Source of the DNA: an uncultured Pelagibacteraceae bacterium
GTDB taxonomy: Bacteria > Pseudomonadota > Alphaproteobacteria > Pelagibacterales > Pelagibacteraceae
Reading direction: 5' to 3'
Length of the DNA: 64,000 bases
Assembly (NCBI GenBank): GCA_902574345.1
Contig: CACGNF010000002.1
Location: 1 to 64,000 of the forward strand
Part shown: positions 18,436-28,138 of the stretch, in pieces
How positions within the stretch are numbered: the first letter of the stretch is position 1
Layout of the letters: every line of letters begins with the position of its first letter
Notes under the pieces: model-generated
The model's input: the letters and a program-made list of their open reading frames with translations, nothing else
Told to the model about the DNA's origin: nothing
The model's database searches: none
Position numbers and translations under genes: made by a program

Positions 18436-19287
18436 ATGGAGATAGTAACAAAAATAGCACCTATCATACTCGCATTAATAATGTTGGGTTTAGGTTTGGG
18501 ATTAAAGATTGACGATTTTACGAGAATATTAAAAACTCCAAAGGATTTTTTTGTAGGTTTTTTTTCTCAATTAATTATTCTTCCATTAGTTGCTTACTCA
18601 TTAATTATTATTTTAAAAGTACCACCTGAATTAGCAATTGGAGTTATGATTATCGCTGCTGCACCAGGTGGAGTTACATCTAATATATTAACAAAATTTG
18701 CAAATGGAGATGTTGCTTTATCTATTTCTTTAACAGCTGTAATCAGTTTAATTTCTATTATTACCGTTCCTCTTATAATTTTTACATCTGCCGATTTATT
18801 TGGAATTACAAATATTTCTCAAAATATTTCAATGTCTGGTATAGCGCTAAAAATGTTTTTGGTTGTAACTGTTCCGGTAATCTTAGGGATGATTATAAGA
18901 AAATTTGCTGAAAATTTTGTAAGTTCGAAAATTCAAATATTTGAAAAACTTAACATAATATTATTCGTTATTTTTTTTATAGCTGCGTTTTATGAAGAAA
19001 GAGAAAGTTTTATAGATTTTCTAATGCAAGCAGGTTTCATTACTTTTATTCTAAATATAACAATGATGATTGTGGCTTATTACCTTGGTAAAACTTTTGC
19101 CTCAGGAATAAAACAACAAAAATGTATTGCTTTAGAATGTGGATTACAAAATGGTACTTTAGCAATATTTGTTTCTACACAAATATTCGGCACAGATATA
19201 GTTTACATAACTCCAACAGCTGCATATGCTTTGATTATGTACATCACTAGTTTTATATTTGTTTTTCTTTTAAAAAATAAAGTTTAA
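18436..19287 (+). CDS. Bile acid:sodium symporter (BASS) family transporter
   Basis: 'GLGLGLKIDDFTRILKTPKDFFVGFFSQLIILPLVAY', 'IIAAAPGGVTSNILTKFANGDVALSISLTA'. Confidence 0.88.
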   Translation: MEIVTKIAPIILALIMLGLGLGLKIDDFTRILKTPKDFFVGFFSQLIILPLVAYSLIIILKVPPELAIGVMIIAAAPGGVTSNILTKFANGDVALSISLTAVISLISIITVPLIIFTSADLFGITNISQNISMSGIALKMFLVVTVPVILGMIIRKFAENFVSSKIQIFEKLNIILFVIFFIAAFYEERESFIDFLMQAGFITFILNITMMIVAYYLGKTFASGIKQQKCIALECGLQNGTLAIFVSTQIFGTDIVYITPTAAYALIMYITSFIFVFLLKNKV

Positions 19288-21728
19288 TTTGTCTTAAAAT
19301 TGGTCTGTTTTATTGGTTTATTAATCAATTCAATTTCGTATTTCCTTTTCTCAACCTCGATAAATAATTTACTATCTCTCAATTTTTCATTGGAAAAATC
19401 ATTTTTGATGTAACCAAAAGTCAGATTTTTCTTGAAGTTAAAAGAGTAATTCCCTGAAGTTGATCTACCTATTATCTTGTCTTCTAAATAAATAGGCTCA
19501 TCATGAAGTAATAGAGGTTCTCCAGGTTTACTATCTTTTAATGTAAACATAGCAAATCTTGTTTTAATCTTCTCATTATTAATTTTTTCAAGAGCTGACT
19601 TACCAATAAAATCTACATTTTTTTTATTACTGATTGTAAAAGATAAACCTGCTTGATATTGATTTTCCTCAGGTGAAATATCGTGTCCCCAATGTAGAAA
19701 GCCACTCTCCATTCGCATAATATCCATTGCGTGCATACCACAATTTGAAAGATTAAAATTTTTACCTTTTTCTATAATTAATTCATAAATTTTTTTCGCA
19801 TCATTAGCTTTAACGTAAAGTTCATAACCTAATTCTCCAACATAAGACAATCTCTGTATCCAAATTTTAATATCCTCGATTGAAATAAATTTTGCTGTTC
19901 CAAATTTGAAATTTTCATTGTCAAAATTATCTTTACTTAATGAACTTAAAAGATTTCTGCTTTTGGGTCCAAATAAACCAAAAACACAATAATCATCAGT
20001 TACATCTTTCAATTCAATATCTTTATTTAAATGTTTTTTAATGTGGTGCTTGTCTCTTTCTCTTGTTGCGGCAGAACTAATTATTCTAAAATGGTTTTCA
20101 TCTATCGCCACTATAGTTAAATCAGTCTCAATACCTCCATCTGAATTTAACATATGAGTATAGGTACATTTACCAACATCTTTTTTAATATTCGCAGTAC
20201 AAATTCTTTGTAATTCTTGATGGGCTTTATCAGATTTAATTTCAAATTTTGAAAAAGGAGTTAGATCAAATAAACCAACATTTTTTATTGTATTACTTGT
20301 TTCATACTCAGCTGAGGGATACCAACTTTGATAGTTATAACTATATTCATACTCTGCCTTTTCACCATCTAGTGCAAACCACATTGGTCTTTCATATCCA
20401 CCAGAGACACCAAAGCATGCTCCAAAGCTTTTCAAATTATCATGATGTGGAAGTTTTTTTATATCTCGAGAAGTTTTGTGTTGTTTAAAGGGCCAATGCA
20501 TTCCATACAAATCTCCTAATGACTCTGTAATCCTTTTTTTGATAAAACCTAATTCTGAATGAAACTTTTGAAATCTTTTTATATCATAACTAAAAATATC
20601 TTCATTAATATGACCAGTCATCAACCACTCCGCTGTAACTTTACCAACACCACCGCCACTGCCAATCCCAATACTATTTAACCCACAACTTACAAAAAAA
20701 TTCTTAACCTCAGGTACTTCTCCTAATAAAGTGTTGGTATCAGGAGTAAAAGACTCTGGACCTGAAAAAAATTTTCTAATTCCAGCAGTTTCTAAAATTG
20801 GAAATCTTTTTATTGCTGAAGCTAGATAAGGTTCAAAATGTTCAAAATTTTCTTGAAACTCACCAAATGAAAAATCTTCTGGAACTTTATTAGTTTTATT
20901 CCAAGCAGGAATTGAATTTCCTTCAAAAATTCCAACGAGTATTTTTCCTGCATCTTCTTTTATATAAGTTCGATTATCAAAATCTCTTACCACTGGTAAA
21001 GTTTTAGATAAATTTTCAATCGGTTCAGTAATGATGTAAAAATGTTCTGCTGGATATAATGGAATACTGACACCAGCTTTTTCTCCTATTTGTCTTGACC
21101 ACATGCCTGAGGCTAAAACAATATATTCACATTCAATTTTTTGTCCCTTTACTTTAACTCCAGAGATTTTTCCATCTTTCGTTAAAATTTCTTCAACGGG
21201 TGACTTTTCAAAAATTTGTGCACCTTCCATTCTTGCTGCTTTAGCCAACATATGAGTAACACCTGAAGGATCTGCAGCACCATCGCCTGGCATTAAAATT
21301 CCTCCTATAACTTCATCAGTATTGATTATAGGATAATCTTTTTTAATTTGATTTTTATCTAAAATTCTTACATCGACATCGTAGAGTTGTGCTGTGGTTG
21401 CTTGTCTTTGAAGTTCCTGCCATCTCCCTTTATGTTGAGCGATTGAAAGTGCTCCGTTTAATCTTAACCCTGCAGAATGATCAACTTTTTTTTCAAGCTC
21501 TTTATATAAATCTAAAGTATATTTTCTAATTTTTGTAACTGCTGCGGTTGGACCTAATTGACTTACCAAGCCTGCTGCATGCCAAGTTGTGCCTGAAGTT
21601 AATTGATCTCTTTCTAAAAGAATAGTGTCTTTCCAACCAAATTTAGCTAAATGATAAGCTACAGAGCAACCTACTACCCCACCTCCTATCACAACAACTT
21701 TTGTGCTACTTGGAAGTTTTTTTTCCAT
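19284..21728 (-). CDS. FAD-dependent oxidoreductase with GcvT-like C-domain (dimethylglycine/sarcosine dehydrogenase-like)
   Basis: 814 aa; 'VVVIGGGVVGCSVAYHLAKFGWKDTILLERDQLTSGTTWHAAGL' and C-terminal GcvT-type 'YVGELGYELYV'. Confidence 0.9.
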   Translation of the reverse strand: MEKKLPSSTKVVVIGGGVVGCSVAYHLAKFGWKDTILLERDQLTSGTTWHAAGLVSQLGPTAAVTKIRKYTLDLYKELEKKVDHSAGLRLNGALSIAQHKGRWQELQRQATTAQLYDVDVRILDKNQIKKDYPIINTDEVIGGILMPGDGAADPSGVTHMLAKAARMEGAQIFEKSPVEEILTKDGKISGVKVKGQKIECEYIVLASGMWSRQIGEKAGVSIPLYPAEHFYIITEPIENLSKTLPVVRDFDNRTYIKEDAGKILVGIFEGNSIPAWNKTNKVPEDFSFGEFQENFEHFEPYLASAIKRFPILETAGIRKFFSGPESFTPDTNTLLGEVPEVKNFFVSCGLNSIGIGSGGGVGKVTAEWLMTGHINEDIFSYDIKRFQKFHSELGFIKKRITESLGDLYGMHWPFKQHKTSRDIKKLPHHDNLKSFGACFGVSGGYERPMWFALDGEKAEYEYSYNYQSWYPSAEYETSNTIKNVGLFDLTPFSKFEIKSDKAHQELQRICTANIKKDVGKCTYTHMLNSDGGIETDLTIVAIDENHFRIISSAATRERDKHHIKKHLNKDIELKDVTDDYCVFGLFGPKSRNLLSSLSKDNFDNENFKFGTAKFISIEDIKIWIQRLSYVGELGYELYVKANDAKKIYELIIEKGKNFNLSNCGMHAMDIMRMESGFLHWGHDISPEENQYQAGLSFTISNKKNVDFIGKSALEKINNEKIKTRFAMFTLKDSKPGEPLLLHDEPIYLEDKIIGRSTSGNYSFNFKKNLTFGYIKNDFSNEKLRDSKLFIEVEKRKYEIELINKPIKQTNFKTN

Positions 21729-21732
21729 TTAA

Positions 21733-22851
21733 TTAGTTATTGATTGCATCTCCTGGATTAACATATTCATGTCCAAAAACATCTGCAACCGCTTTATAAG
21801 TCACATGACCTTTGTGAACGTTTAGTCCTGCTAGAAAGTTTTTATCTTCTCCAAGAGCTTTTTGATAACCTTTGTTAGCTAATTTAACTAAATAAGGAAG
21901 TGTTGCTTTATTTAATGCTATAGTTGACGTTCTTGGAACTCCACCTGGCATGTTCGCTACACAATAATGGACAACATTATCCACTATAAAAGTTGGATCA
22001 TTAAAAGTTGTTGGTTTACTTGTTTCCACGCACCCACCTTGATCGATTGCAACATCAACAATTACAGAACCTCTTTTCATTAATTTAAGCATATCTTTAG
22101 TAACTAACTTTGGTGCCTCTGCTCCAGGGATTAAAACTCCACCCACTATTAAGTCCGCCTCAGCTACTAACTTTTTTAAATCTATTTTGTTGCTTTGTTC
22201 TGGAATAATTTTATCTCCAAACATTTCAACTAATTGTTTTAATCTTGCTTCTGATTTATCGACAACGTGTACTTTTGCCTTCATACCGGTTGCTATAGTT
22301 GCAGCATTTTCACCTACAACACCTCCACCTAAAATTAAAACATTTGCAGGCTCACCACCAGGAGCACCTCCTAATAAAACTCCCCTGCCTTTTTGGTTTT
22401 TTTCCAAACAATGTGCTCCTGCTTGAACTGACATACGTCCTGCTACAGCACTCATAGGTGCCAACAAAGGAAGTCGTCCATTATCATCTGTAATAGTTTC
22501 GTAAGCAATATTAATACTTTTTGATTTTACCAAACTCTCAGTTAATTCTTTTGCAGCAGCCAAATGTAAATAGGTATAAACAATTTGATTTTCCCTAATC
22601 ATTTCAACCTCAACTTTTTGAGGTTCTTTAACTTTAACAATTATCTCAGCGTCATTAAAAATATCAGCAGCTTTTTCTATAATTTTGGCCCCGGCATTTT
22701 TGTACTGATCGTTATCGAAACCTGCTTCAAAACCTCCATTATTTTCAACTAAAACTTCGTGACCCTCTGAAACGAGAGATTTTACACTATCCGGTGTTAG
22801 GCCAATTCTATTTTCTTGAGGTTTTATTTCTTTAGGTACGCCAATTCTCAT
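21733..22851 (-). CDS. ald: Alanine dehydrogenase
   Basis: 'MRIGVPKEIKPQENRIGLTPDSVKSL', 'VLILGGGVVGENAATIATGMKAKVHVVD'. Confidence 0.95.
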   Translation of the reverse strand: MRIGVPKEIKPQENRIGLTPDSVKSLVSEGHEVLVENNGGFEAGFDNDQYKNAGAKIIEKAADIFNDAEIIVKVKEPQKVEVEMIRENQIVYTYLHLAAAKELTESLVKSKSINIAYETITDDNGRLPLLAPMSAVAGRMSVQAGAHCLEKNQKGRGVLLGGAPGGEPANVLILGGGVVGENAATIATGMKAKVHVVDKSEARLKQLVEMFGDKIIPEQSNKIDLKKLVAEADLIVGGVLIPGAEAPKLVTKDMLKLMKRGSVIVDVAIDQGGCVETSKPTTFNDPTFIVDNVVHYCVANMPGGVPRTSTIALNKATLPYLVKLANKGYQKALGEDKNFLAGLNVHKGHVTYKAVADVFGHEYVNPGDAINN

Positions 22852-22860
22852 TAACGAAAT

Positions 22861-24207
22861 TTAATTCTTTTTACTCTTTGCGTAATTAGTAATTCCAGTT
22901 CTTAGTTTTTCTATAATTTCATCAATGTGTTTTTTTTCACAAATAAACATTGGTGCTATAATTAAACAATCGCCTGTAGCTTTGAAATTTATACCAGCAT
23001 CATAACAATGTTTGAATGTAGCTAAACCTGCTTTTCCAGGTCTGCCATCCATTTTGATATCAATACCACCCATCATTCCATAACCTCTTATGTTGTCAAC
23101 TACATCAATATCTTTTAGTGAAAATAATCCTTCTTGGAAATAAGGAGCAAGTTCTTTTGCTCTATTAAAAATATCATCCTTTTCAAAAATATCTTGCACT
23201 GCTAATGCTGCAGCGACTGAAACTGGAATTCCTGAGTATGTATAACCATGAAATAATTCTATTGCACCTTTTGGAGAATTGTCCATCACTGCATCATAAA
23301 TTTCTTCTTTACATGCAACCACACCAAAAGGAACTATTCCATTCGTTGTTGCTTTTGCCATCGTCATTATGTCAGGTGTTACACCAAATTCTTGAGCTCC
23401 AAAAGCTGAACCAGTTCTTCCCCAACCCGTAATTACTTCATCAAAAATTAATAGTATTTTATGTTTGTCACAAAGTTCTCTTAATCTTTGTAAGTATCCA
23501 ACTGGTGGCACTAAAGTTCCTGTTGAACCAGCGATAGGTTCTACAATACACGCTGCAATATTTTCAGAACCAAAATTAGTGCAAATTCTCTCTAGGTCGT
23601 TTGCAATCTCAGCTCCTGTTTCAGGTTGACCTGAAATAAATTTATGTTCATCTAAATGTGTATGTCTCATATGTACGACACCTGGCATCAATACACTTGC
23701 ATAGGCTTTAACGTTATTGATCATGCCACCTACTGATGTGGCTCCGATATTCATTCCATGATAAGCACGCTCTCTTCCAACAAATCTAAATCTTTGTCCC
23801 TCACCTCTTGCTTTATGGTAAGCGATACTAATTTTAATTGCAGTTTCTACTGCAGTTGATCCACATATCGTATAAAAAATTTTATTTAAATTTCCGGGTG
23901 TGTGTTTTGAAATTCTAGTTGCTAATTCAAATGAACCACCAAAACCTTGTTGAAACGGCTGACAATAATCCAGAGTATTTAATTGATTTGTAATTGCCTC
24001 GATAATTTCTTTTCTTCCATGTCCTAAAGGATTACAAAATAATCCTGAGCTTGCATCAATTTGTGTTTTGCCATGATGGTTTTTTAAATAAACACCTTTT
24101 GCCTCAACAATTAATTTTGGATTTTCTTTGAAATCCTTATTAGATGTAAATGGCATCCAATGTTCATTAAGTGAATTAGGGACCGATGTTCTTTTTTCTG
24201 AGCTCAT
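22861..24207 (-). CDS. Class III aminotransferase (omega-amino acid/taurine:pyruvate aminotransferase-like)
   Basis: 'LNEHWMPFTSNKDFKENPKLIVEAKGVYL', PLP-lysine region 'MTMAKATTNGIVPFGVV'; adjacent to ald and divergent from tauABC. Confidence 0.88.
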   Translation of the reverse strand: MSSEKRTSVPNSLNEHWMPFTSNKDFKENPKLIVEAKGVYLKNHHGKTQIDASSGLFCNPLGHGRKEIIEAITNQLNTLDYCQPFQQGFGGSFELATRISKHTPGNLNKIFYTICGSTAVETAIKISIAYHKARGEGQRFRFVGRERAYHGMNIGATSVGGMINNVKAYASVLMPGVVHMRHTHLDEHKFISGQPETGAEIANDLERICTNFGSENIAACIVEPIAGSTGTLVPPVGYLQRLRELCDKHKILLIFDEVITGWGRTGSAFGAQEFGVTPDIMTMAKATTNGIVPFGVVACKEEIYDAVMDNSPKGAIELFHGYTYSGIPVSVAAALAVQDIFEKDDIFNRAKELAPYFQEGLFSLKDIDVVDNIRGYGMMGGIDIKMDGRPGKAGLATFKHCYDAGINFKATGDCLIIAPMFICEKKHIDEIIEKLRTGITNYAKSKKN

Positions 24208-24278
24208 AATTAAATTTTAAAATACTTAATTAATGAATCCTTAGACTAATTAACTTAAATTAACCACCAAAATAATGT

Positions 24279-24295
24279 CACAACTTAAAGTTGTG
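24279..24295. promoter_or_regulatory. Candidate operator palindrome in the aminotransferase/tauA divergent intergenic region
   Basis: Perfect 8-1-8 palindrome CACAACTT-A-AAGTTGTG. Confidence 0.55.
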
Positions 24296-24382
24296 TAACT
24301 ATAATGATCATTTTTTTGTTTTACATATAGGTAAAATTAATCTTAAAATTGAAACATATAAATAAACAAGGAAGAGGCATAA

Positions 24383-25324
24383 ATGAAAAAAATAATAAGT
24401 TTTATTCTTGGATGTTTTGTAGCTCTTAATCTTTCAATATCTGTTGCTAATTCAGCAGCAAATGAAGTTAGAGTTGCTTACTTCTTAGAGTGGCCAAGTC
24501 CAAATCTAGAGGACATGATGAAGAAAAACTTCGCAAAAGCTCTAGGGGTTCCAGTAAAGTGGACTAACTTTACTAATGGTGGTGCTATGACTGATGCAAT
24601 GTTAGCAGGAGATATTGATATTTCTTATTCTCAGGGTCTAGTTCCATTTATTAACGCTGTAAAATCTAAAGCACCTATCAAATTAGTTGATATTGCTATG
24701 GAATACGGAATGGGCGGAACAACTTGTGTTACATCTAACGCATCTGGGATTACAAAAGCCAACGCAACTGAATTAGAAGGTAAAAAAGTTGCTGTTCCAC
24801 TTGGAACAATGGCAGAATATGTTTTTGATGAGAGTATGAAAGTTGTTGGAGCAGATAGAAAAAAAATGGATATCATTCAAATGGACCCTGAGGAAGGTGC
24901 TGCTGCTTTAGTAAGCGGTGATGTTGTAATGGCATGTTTATTTGGTGGTAATTCTATTAAAGCTGCTGTTGCAGTTGGATCTAGATTACTAACAGTTCAA
25001 GAAGCTAGAGACGCGGGTATCCTTGGGATTGATATTACTTCAGTAACTACAAAGTTTATGAAGGAAAACCCAGGAATGTTAAGAACTTTCATCGAAGTAA
25101 CTCATGAAGCTAATGCAAGATATAGAGCTGGAAAAAGCGATATGAATGCAATGTCAAAAGCTTCCGAAATGAAAATTCCTGATATGAAAGATACTTTAAG
25201 TGGTTTCAAATTTCTAACTCCAGAGGAAACAAAAAGTTCTATGGAAAGTGGAAATCTTGATGCATTCTTAAAAGGAATGGGAACACCAAGAGGAAACGTA
25301 GATACAAGTTTCTTACCTTTATAA
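24383..25324 (+). CDS. tauA: Taurine-type ABC transporter substrate-binding protein
   Basis: signal peptide, 'VRVAYFLEWPSPN', 'DIDISYSQGLVPFINAVKSKAPIKLV'; followed by ATPase and permease of the same family. Confidence 0.88.
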   Translation: MKKIISFILGCFVALNLSISVANSAANEVRVAYFLEWPSPNLEDMMKKNFAKALGVPVKWTNFTNGGAMTDAMLAGDIDISYSQGLVPFINAVKSKAPIKLVDIAMEYGMGGTTCVTSNASGITKANATELEGKKVAVPLGTMAEYVFDESMKVVGADRKKMDIIQMDPEEGAAALVSGDVVMACLFGGNSIKAAVAVGSRLLTVQEARDAGILGIDITSVTTKFMKENPGMLRTFIEVTHEANARYRAGKSDMNAMSKASEMKIPDMKDTLSGFKFLTPEETKSSMESGNLDAFLKGMGTPRGNVDTSFLPL

Positions 25325-25344
25325 TCAAAAGGTAATTAAAATTT

Positions 25345-25387
25345 AAATAGGCGCCAATTTTTTATTAAATTGGTGCCTATTTTTTTA
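25345..25387 (+). terminator. Rho-independent terminator between tauA and tauB
   Basis: Stem AAATAGGCGCCAATTT (25345-25360)/AAATTGGTGCCTATTT (25367-25382) with one G-T pair, followed by T-run. Confidence 0.88.
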
Positions 25388-25414
25388 ATATAAATTCTAA
25401 TATAAAGTGAACTA

Positions 25415-26212
25415 ATGAGTGATCTAGTTTCTCAAAATCTTAATATGATTTTTAAAACTCCAAAGGGAGAAACTGTTCACGCTTTAAAAGATTTAAATTT
25501 TACTCTTAAAAAAGGAGAACTTTTAACAGTTCTTGGGCCATCAGGTTGTGGAAAAACAACTTTATTAAATATTACCGCAGGATTTATTCGACCAACTTCT
25601 GGAAGTATTACTTTAAATAGCAAGGAGATCGATGGACCCGGTGTAGAAAGAGGTATGGTTTTCCAGCAAGGTGCTTTATTTGAATGGTTAACAGTTGCTG
25701 AAAATGTCAACTTTGGATTAAGAATGAAAAAAAAAGATCCAATTGAAACTCAAAAAAAAGTTGATGAATGGTTAGAAATAGTTGGCTTAAAAGGTTTTGG
25801 TAATACCCCAACCTATCAACTTTCTGGTGGTATGCAGCAAAGAGTTGCTCTTGCAAGATGTTTGATTAATGATCCCGATTTAATCTTAATGGACGAACCT
25901 TTGGGAGCTCTTGATGCATTAACAAGAGAAAAAATGCAGTCTCTTGTTTTGAAAATTTGGAAAGAGACAGGGAAAACAATTATTTTAATTACCCACTCAG
26001 TTGAAGAAGCTCTTTTACTTGGTGAGAGATTATATGTTATGGCACCTCGACCAGGTAGAATTCATAAAGAATATAATCTTCCATTTGCATCAATGGGACT
26101 TAAAGAAGATCTAAGAGAGATTAAAAAGAACAAAGATTTCTCAGCAAAACGTGAAGAAATATTAGAGATGATTTGGAATATGGAAGAAGAAATTATGGGG
26201 AAAGATAACTAA
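25415..26212 (+). CDS. tauB: Taurine/nitrate-type ABC transporter ATP-binding protein
   Basis: Walker A 'GPSGCGKTT', signature 'LSGGMQQRVALAR', Walker B 'LILMDEPLGALD'. Confidence 0.93.
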   Translation: MSDLVSQNLNMIFKTPKGETVHALKDLNFTLKKGELLTVLGPSGCGKTTLLNITAGFIRPTSGSITLNSKEIDGPGVERGMVFQQGALFEWLTVAENVNFGLRMKKKDPIETQKKVDEWLEIVGLKGFGNTPTYQLSGGMQQRVALARCLINDPDLILMDEPLGALDALTREKMQSLVLKIWKETGKTIILITHSVEEALLLGERLYVMAPRPGRIHKEYNLPFASMGLKEDLREIKKNKDFSAKREEILEMIWNMEEEIMGKDN

Positions 26213-28138
26213 ATGTTAACTCAAATCGTCACCTTTTTAATTTTTTTTGCAGTTATTGGCTGTATTCTCTATGGAAGAAGATTAATCAAAACTGAAAAGG
26301 TCGATGCTGTTTTTGGAAATCCTGAAAGAGCAAGAGGTGGTACTCACTGGATTATAGTCGGAAGTAGCTTTCTATTATTGGTATGGCTTTACTATTCGTG
26401 GGATATTGCAAAAGGTTTTTACCCAAAATCAGCTAATGAACTTTGCCAAGTAGCAAAGGTTAACGACTCTTTATTGGGTTTAAAATATCAATTTCCAATA
26501 GAGGAAAGAGAATTCAAAAGTACTGCTCAAATTAAGAAAGAAAATAAAAATCTTAAAGCAACTTTAAATGAAATCAAATTTTCTGAAGATCTTAACTTGC
26601 AACAAAAAACTGAGCTTACTGAGTTTATCAACAAAACTATTCAACTAATTCCTTTATTAACCAATGAGGATTTAATTGAAAATGAGACGAAATTTAAAAT
26701 AGATGACATTACTGGTAAAATTAACTTATTAACTGAAAATTTTAGAAAACCTGAATATCCTTTTGAAACAGAACAAGAGGCCAATGAAAGACTTAAAGCA
26801 GTAAGCGAGCAAGGAGATTGGGGAATAATAAAAGTTCAATCTGGAACAGGGTCTATAGAAAATACTATCGAAGTACCTTTAGTTCCGGAGACTAAAAGAG
26901 GTTTAAAATTTGACGCTGCCGCAAAAGAGTTGCAAATTATTAGTGATGAATTCTTTAAGTTAAGAAATCATAATCCACAATTTAAAGATAAAATAAAAGA
27001 GCTCAAAGATGAGATCAAAGCTTATCGAAAAAATTTAGATGATACTCAAGAAGTAGCTTCAACTTACGCTAAAGATATTGTTAAAATTGCCCGACGAATA
27101 GAATTTGCAAGTATATATCCACCTAATGCATTAAATGAAATGCAAAACGCAATTATCAATTTTGACGTTGCCCAAAAAGAAGCTCAAGGAGGATTGAGAT
27201 TTGTAGATATATTTTTATTCCCAGCAGGCACCATTGTTGCAAGTGGGCCAAGCTGTTCTGAACAAGGATCTGGTAGATGGCTACCTAAGCCGTCAGATAC
27301 ATTTGATAAATTTATGCTCATGCTTAAACCGAGTGTAGGTTATAAAGAAATTCCTCTCCTATGGATAGAACTGGTTGATGTTAGTAAAATGATCGGTTTT
27401 ATTTTACCAGATTGGATTGCTGATATTCTACCTGGTGAATACCCAGTTCATACTCAAGATGGAATTGTTAAACAAAATTTTAAAGGCCAAGTTTTTAAAA
27501 TAGTTACAGGAGACTTTAAATTATTTAAAGTGCCCGTGCCTTATGGTCATATTTGGGATTCTTTTTTAAGAGTATTTTTAGGATTAGTGTTTGGAATATT
27601 AATTGGTGTGCCACTTGGATTATTTATGGGACTAAATAGATTTGCTAAAGGTTTTTTTGATCCATTAATTGAGCTTTATAGACCTGTTCCCCCTCTGGCT
27701 TGGGCTCCTTTAATCATTTCAGTTTTAGGAATTGATAATACTGGAAAAGTTTTCTTATTATTTATGGTCTCTTTATCAATCATGATTATTTCTGCAAGAG
27801 CTGGTGCCTCTGGCACCCAGTTGTCAAAAATTCACGCAGCTCACTCACTCGGTGCATCTAAAAAACAAATATTGAGATATGTAATTTTTCCAAATTCTTT
27901 ACCAGAAATACTTACTGGAATAAGAGTTGCTGTCGGTATGTGTTGGGGAACTTTAGTTGCAGCTGAGTTTTTAGCTGGAACAACTGGCATAGGATTTGTT
28001 GAAAACGTTGCAAAAAAATATTTTCAATACGAAGTGATTTGGATCACTATATTTATCATGGGAATGCTGGGTTTATTATTTGATGTCACTTTGAGAAAAA
28101 TAATAGACAAAACAATTCCGTGGCGTGGAAAAGGCTAA
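26213..28138 (+). CDS. tauC: Taurine-type ABC permease with about 400-residue N-terminal extension
   Basis: 641 aa; C-terminal BPD_transp_1 domain ('DSFLRVFLGLVFGILIGVPLGLFMG', 'AAHSLGASKKQILRYVIFPNSLPEILTGIRVAVGMCWGTLVAAE'); N-part has two TM segments and a Lys/Glu-rich predicted coiled coil. Confidence 0.9.
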   Translation: MLTQIVTFLIFFAVIGCILYGRRLIKTEKVDAVFGNPERARGGTHWIIVGSSFLLLVWLYYSWDIAKGFYPKSANELCQVAKVNDSLLGLKYQFPIEEREFKSTAQIKKENKNLKATLNEIKFSEDLNLQQKTELTEFINKTIQLIPLLTNEDLIENETKFKIDDITGKINLLTENFRKPEYPFETEQEANERLKAVSEQGDWGIIKVQSGTGSIENTIEVPLVPETKRGLKFDAAAKELQIISDEFFKLRNHNPQFKDKIKELKDEIKAYRKNLDDTQEVASTYAKDIVKIARRIEFASIYPPNALNEMQNAIINFDVAQKEAQGGLRFVDIFLFPAGTIVASGPSCSEQGSGRWLPKPSDTFDKFMLMLKPSVGYKEIPLLWIELVDVSKMIGFILPDWIADILPGEYPVHTQDGIVKQNFKGQVFKIVTGDFKLFKVPVPYGHIWDSFLRVFLGLVFGILIGVPLGLFMGLNRFAKGFFDPLIELYRPVPPLAWAPLIISVLGIDNTGKVFLLFMVSLSIMIISARAGASGTQLSKIHAAHSLGASKKQILRYVIFPNSLPEILTGIRVAVGMCWGTLVAAEFLAGTTGIGFVENVAKKYFQYEVIWITIFIMGMLGLLFDVTLRKIIDKTIPWRGKG

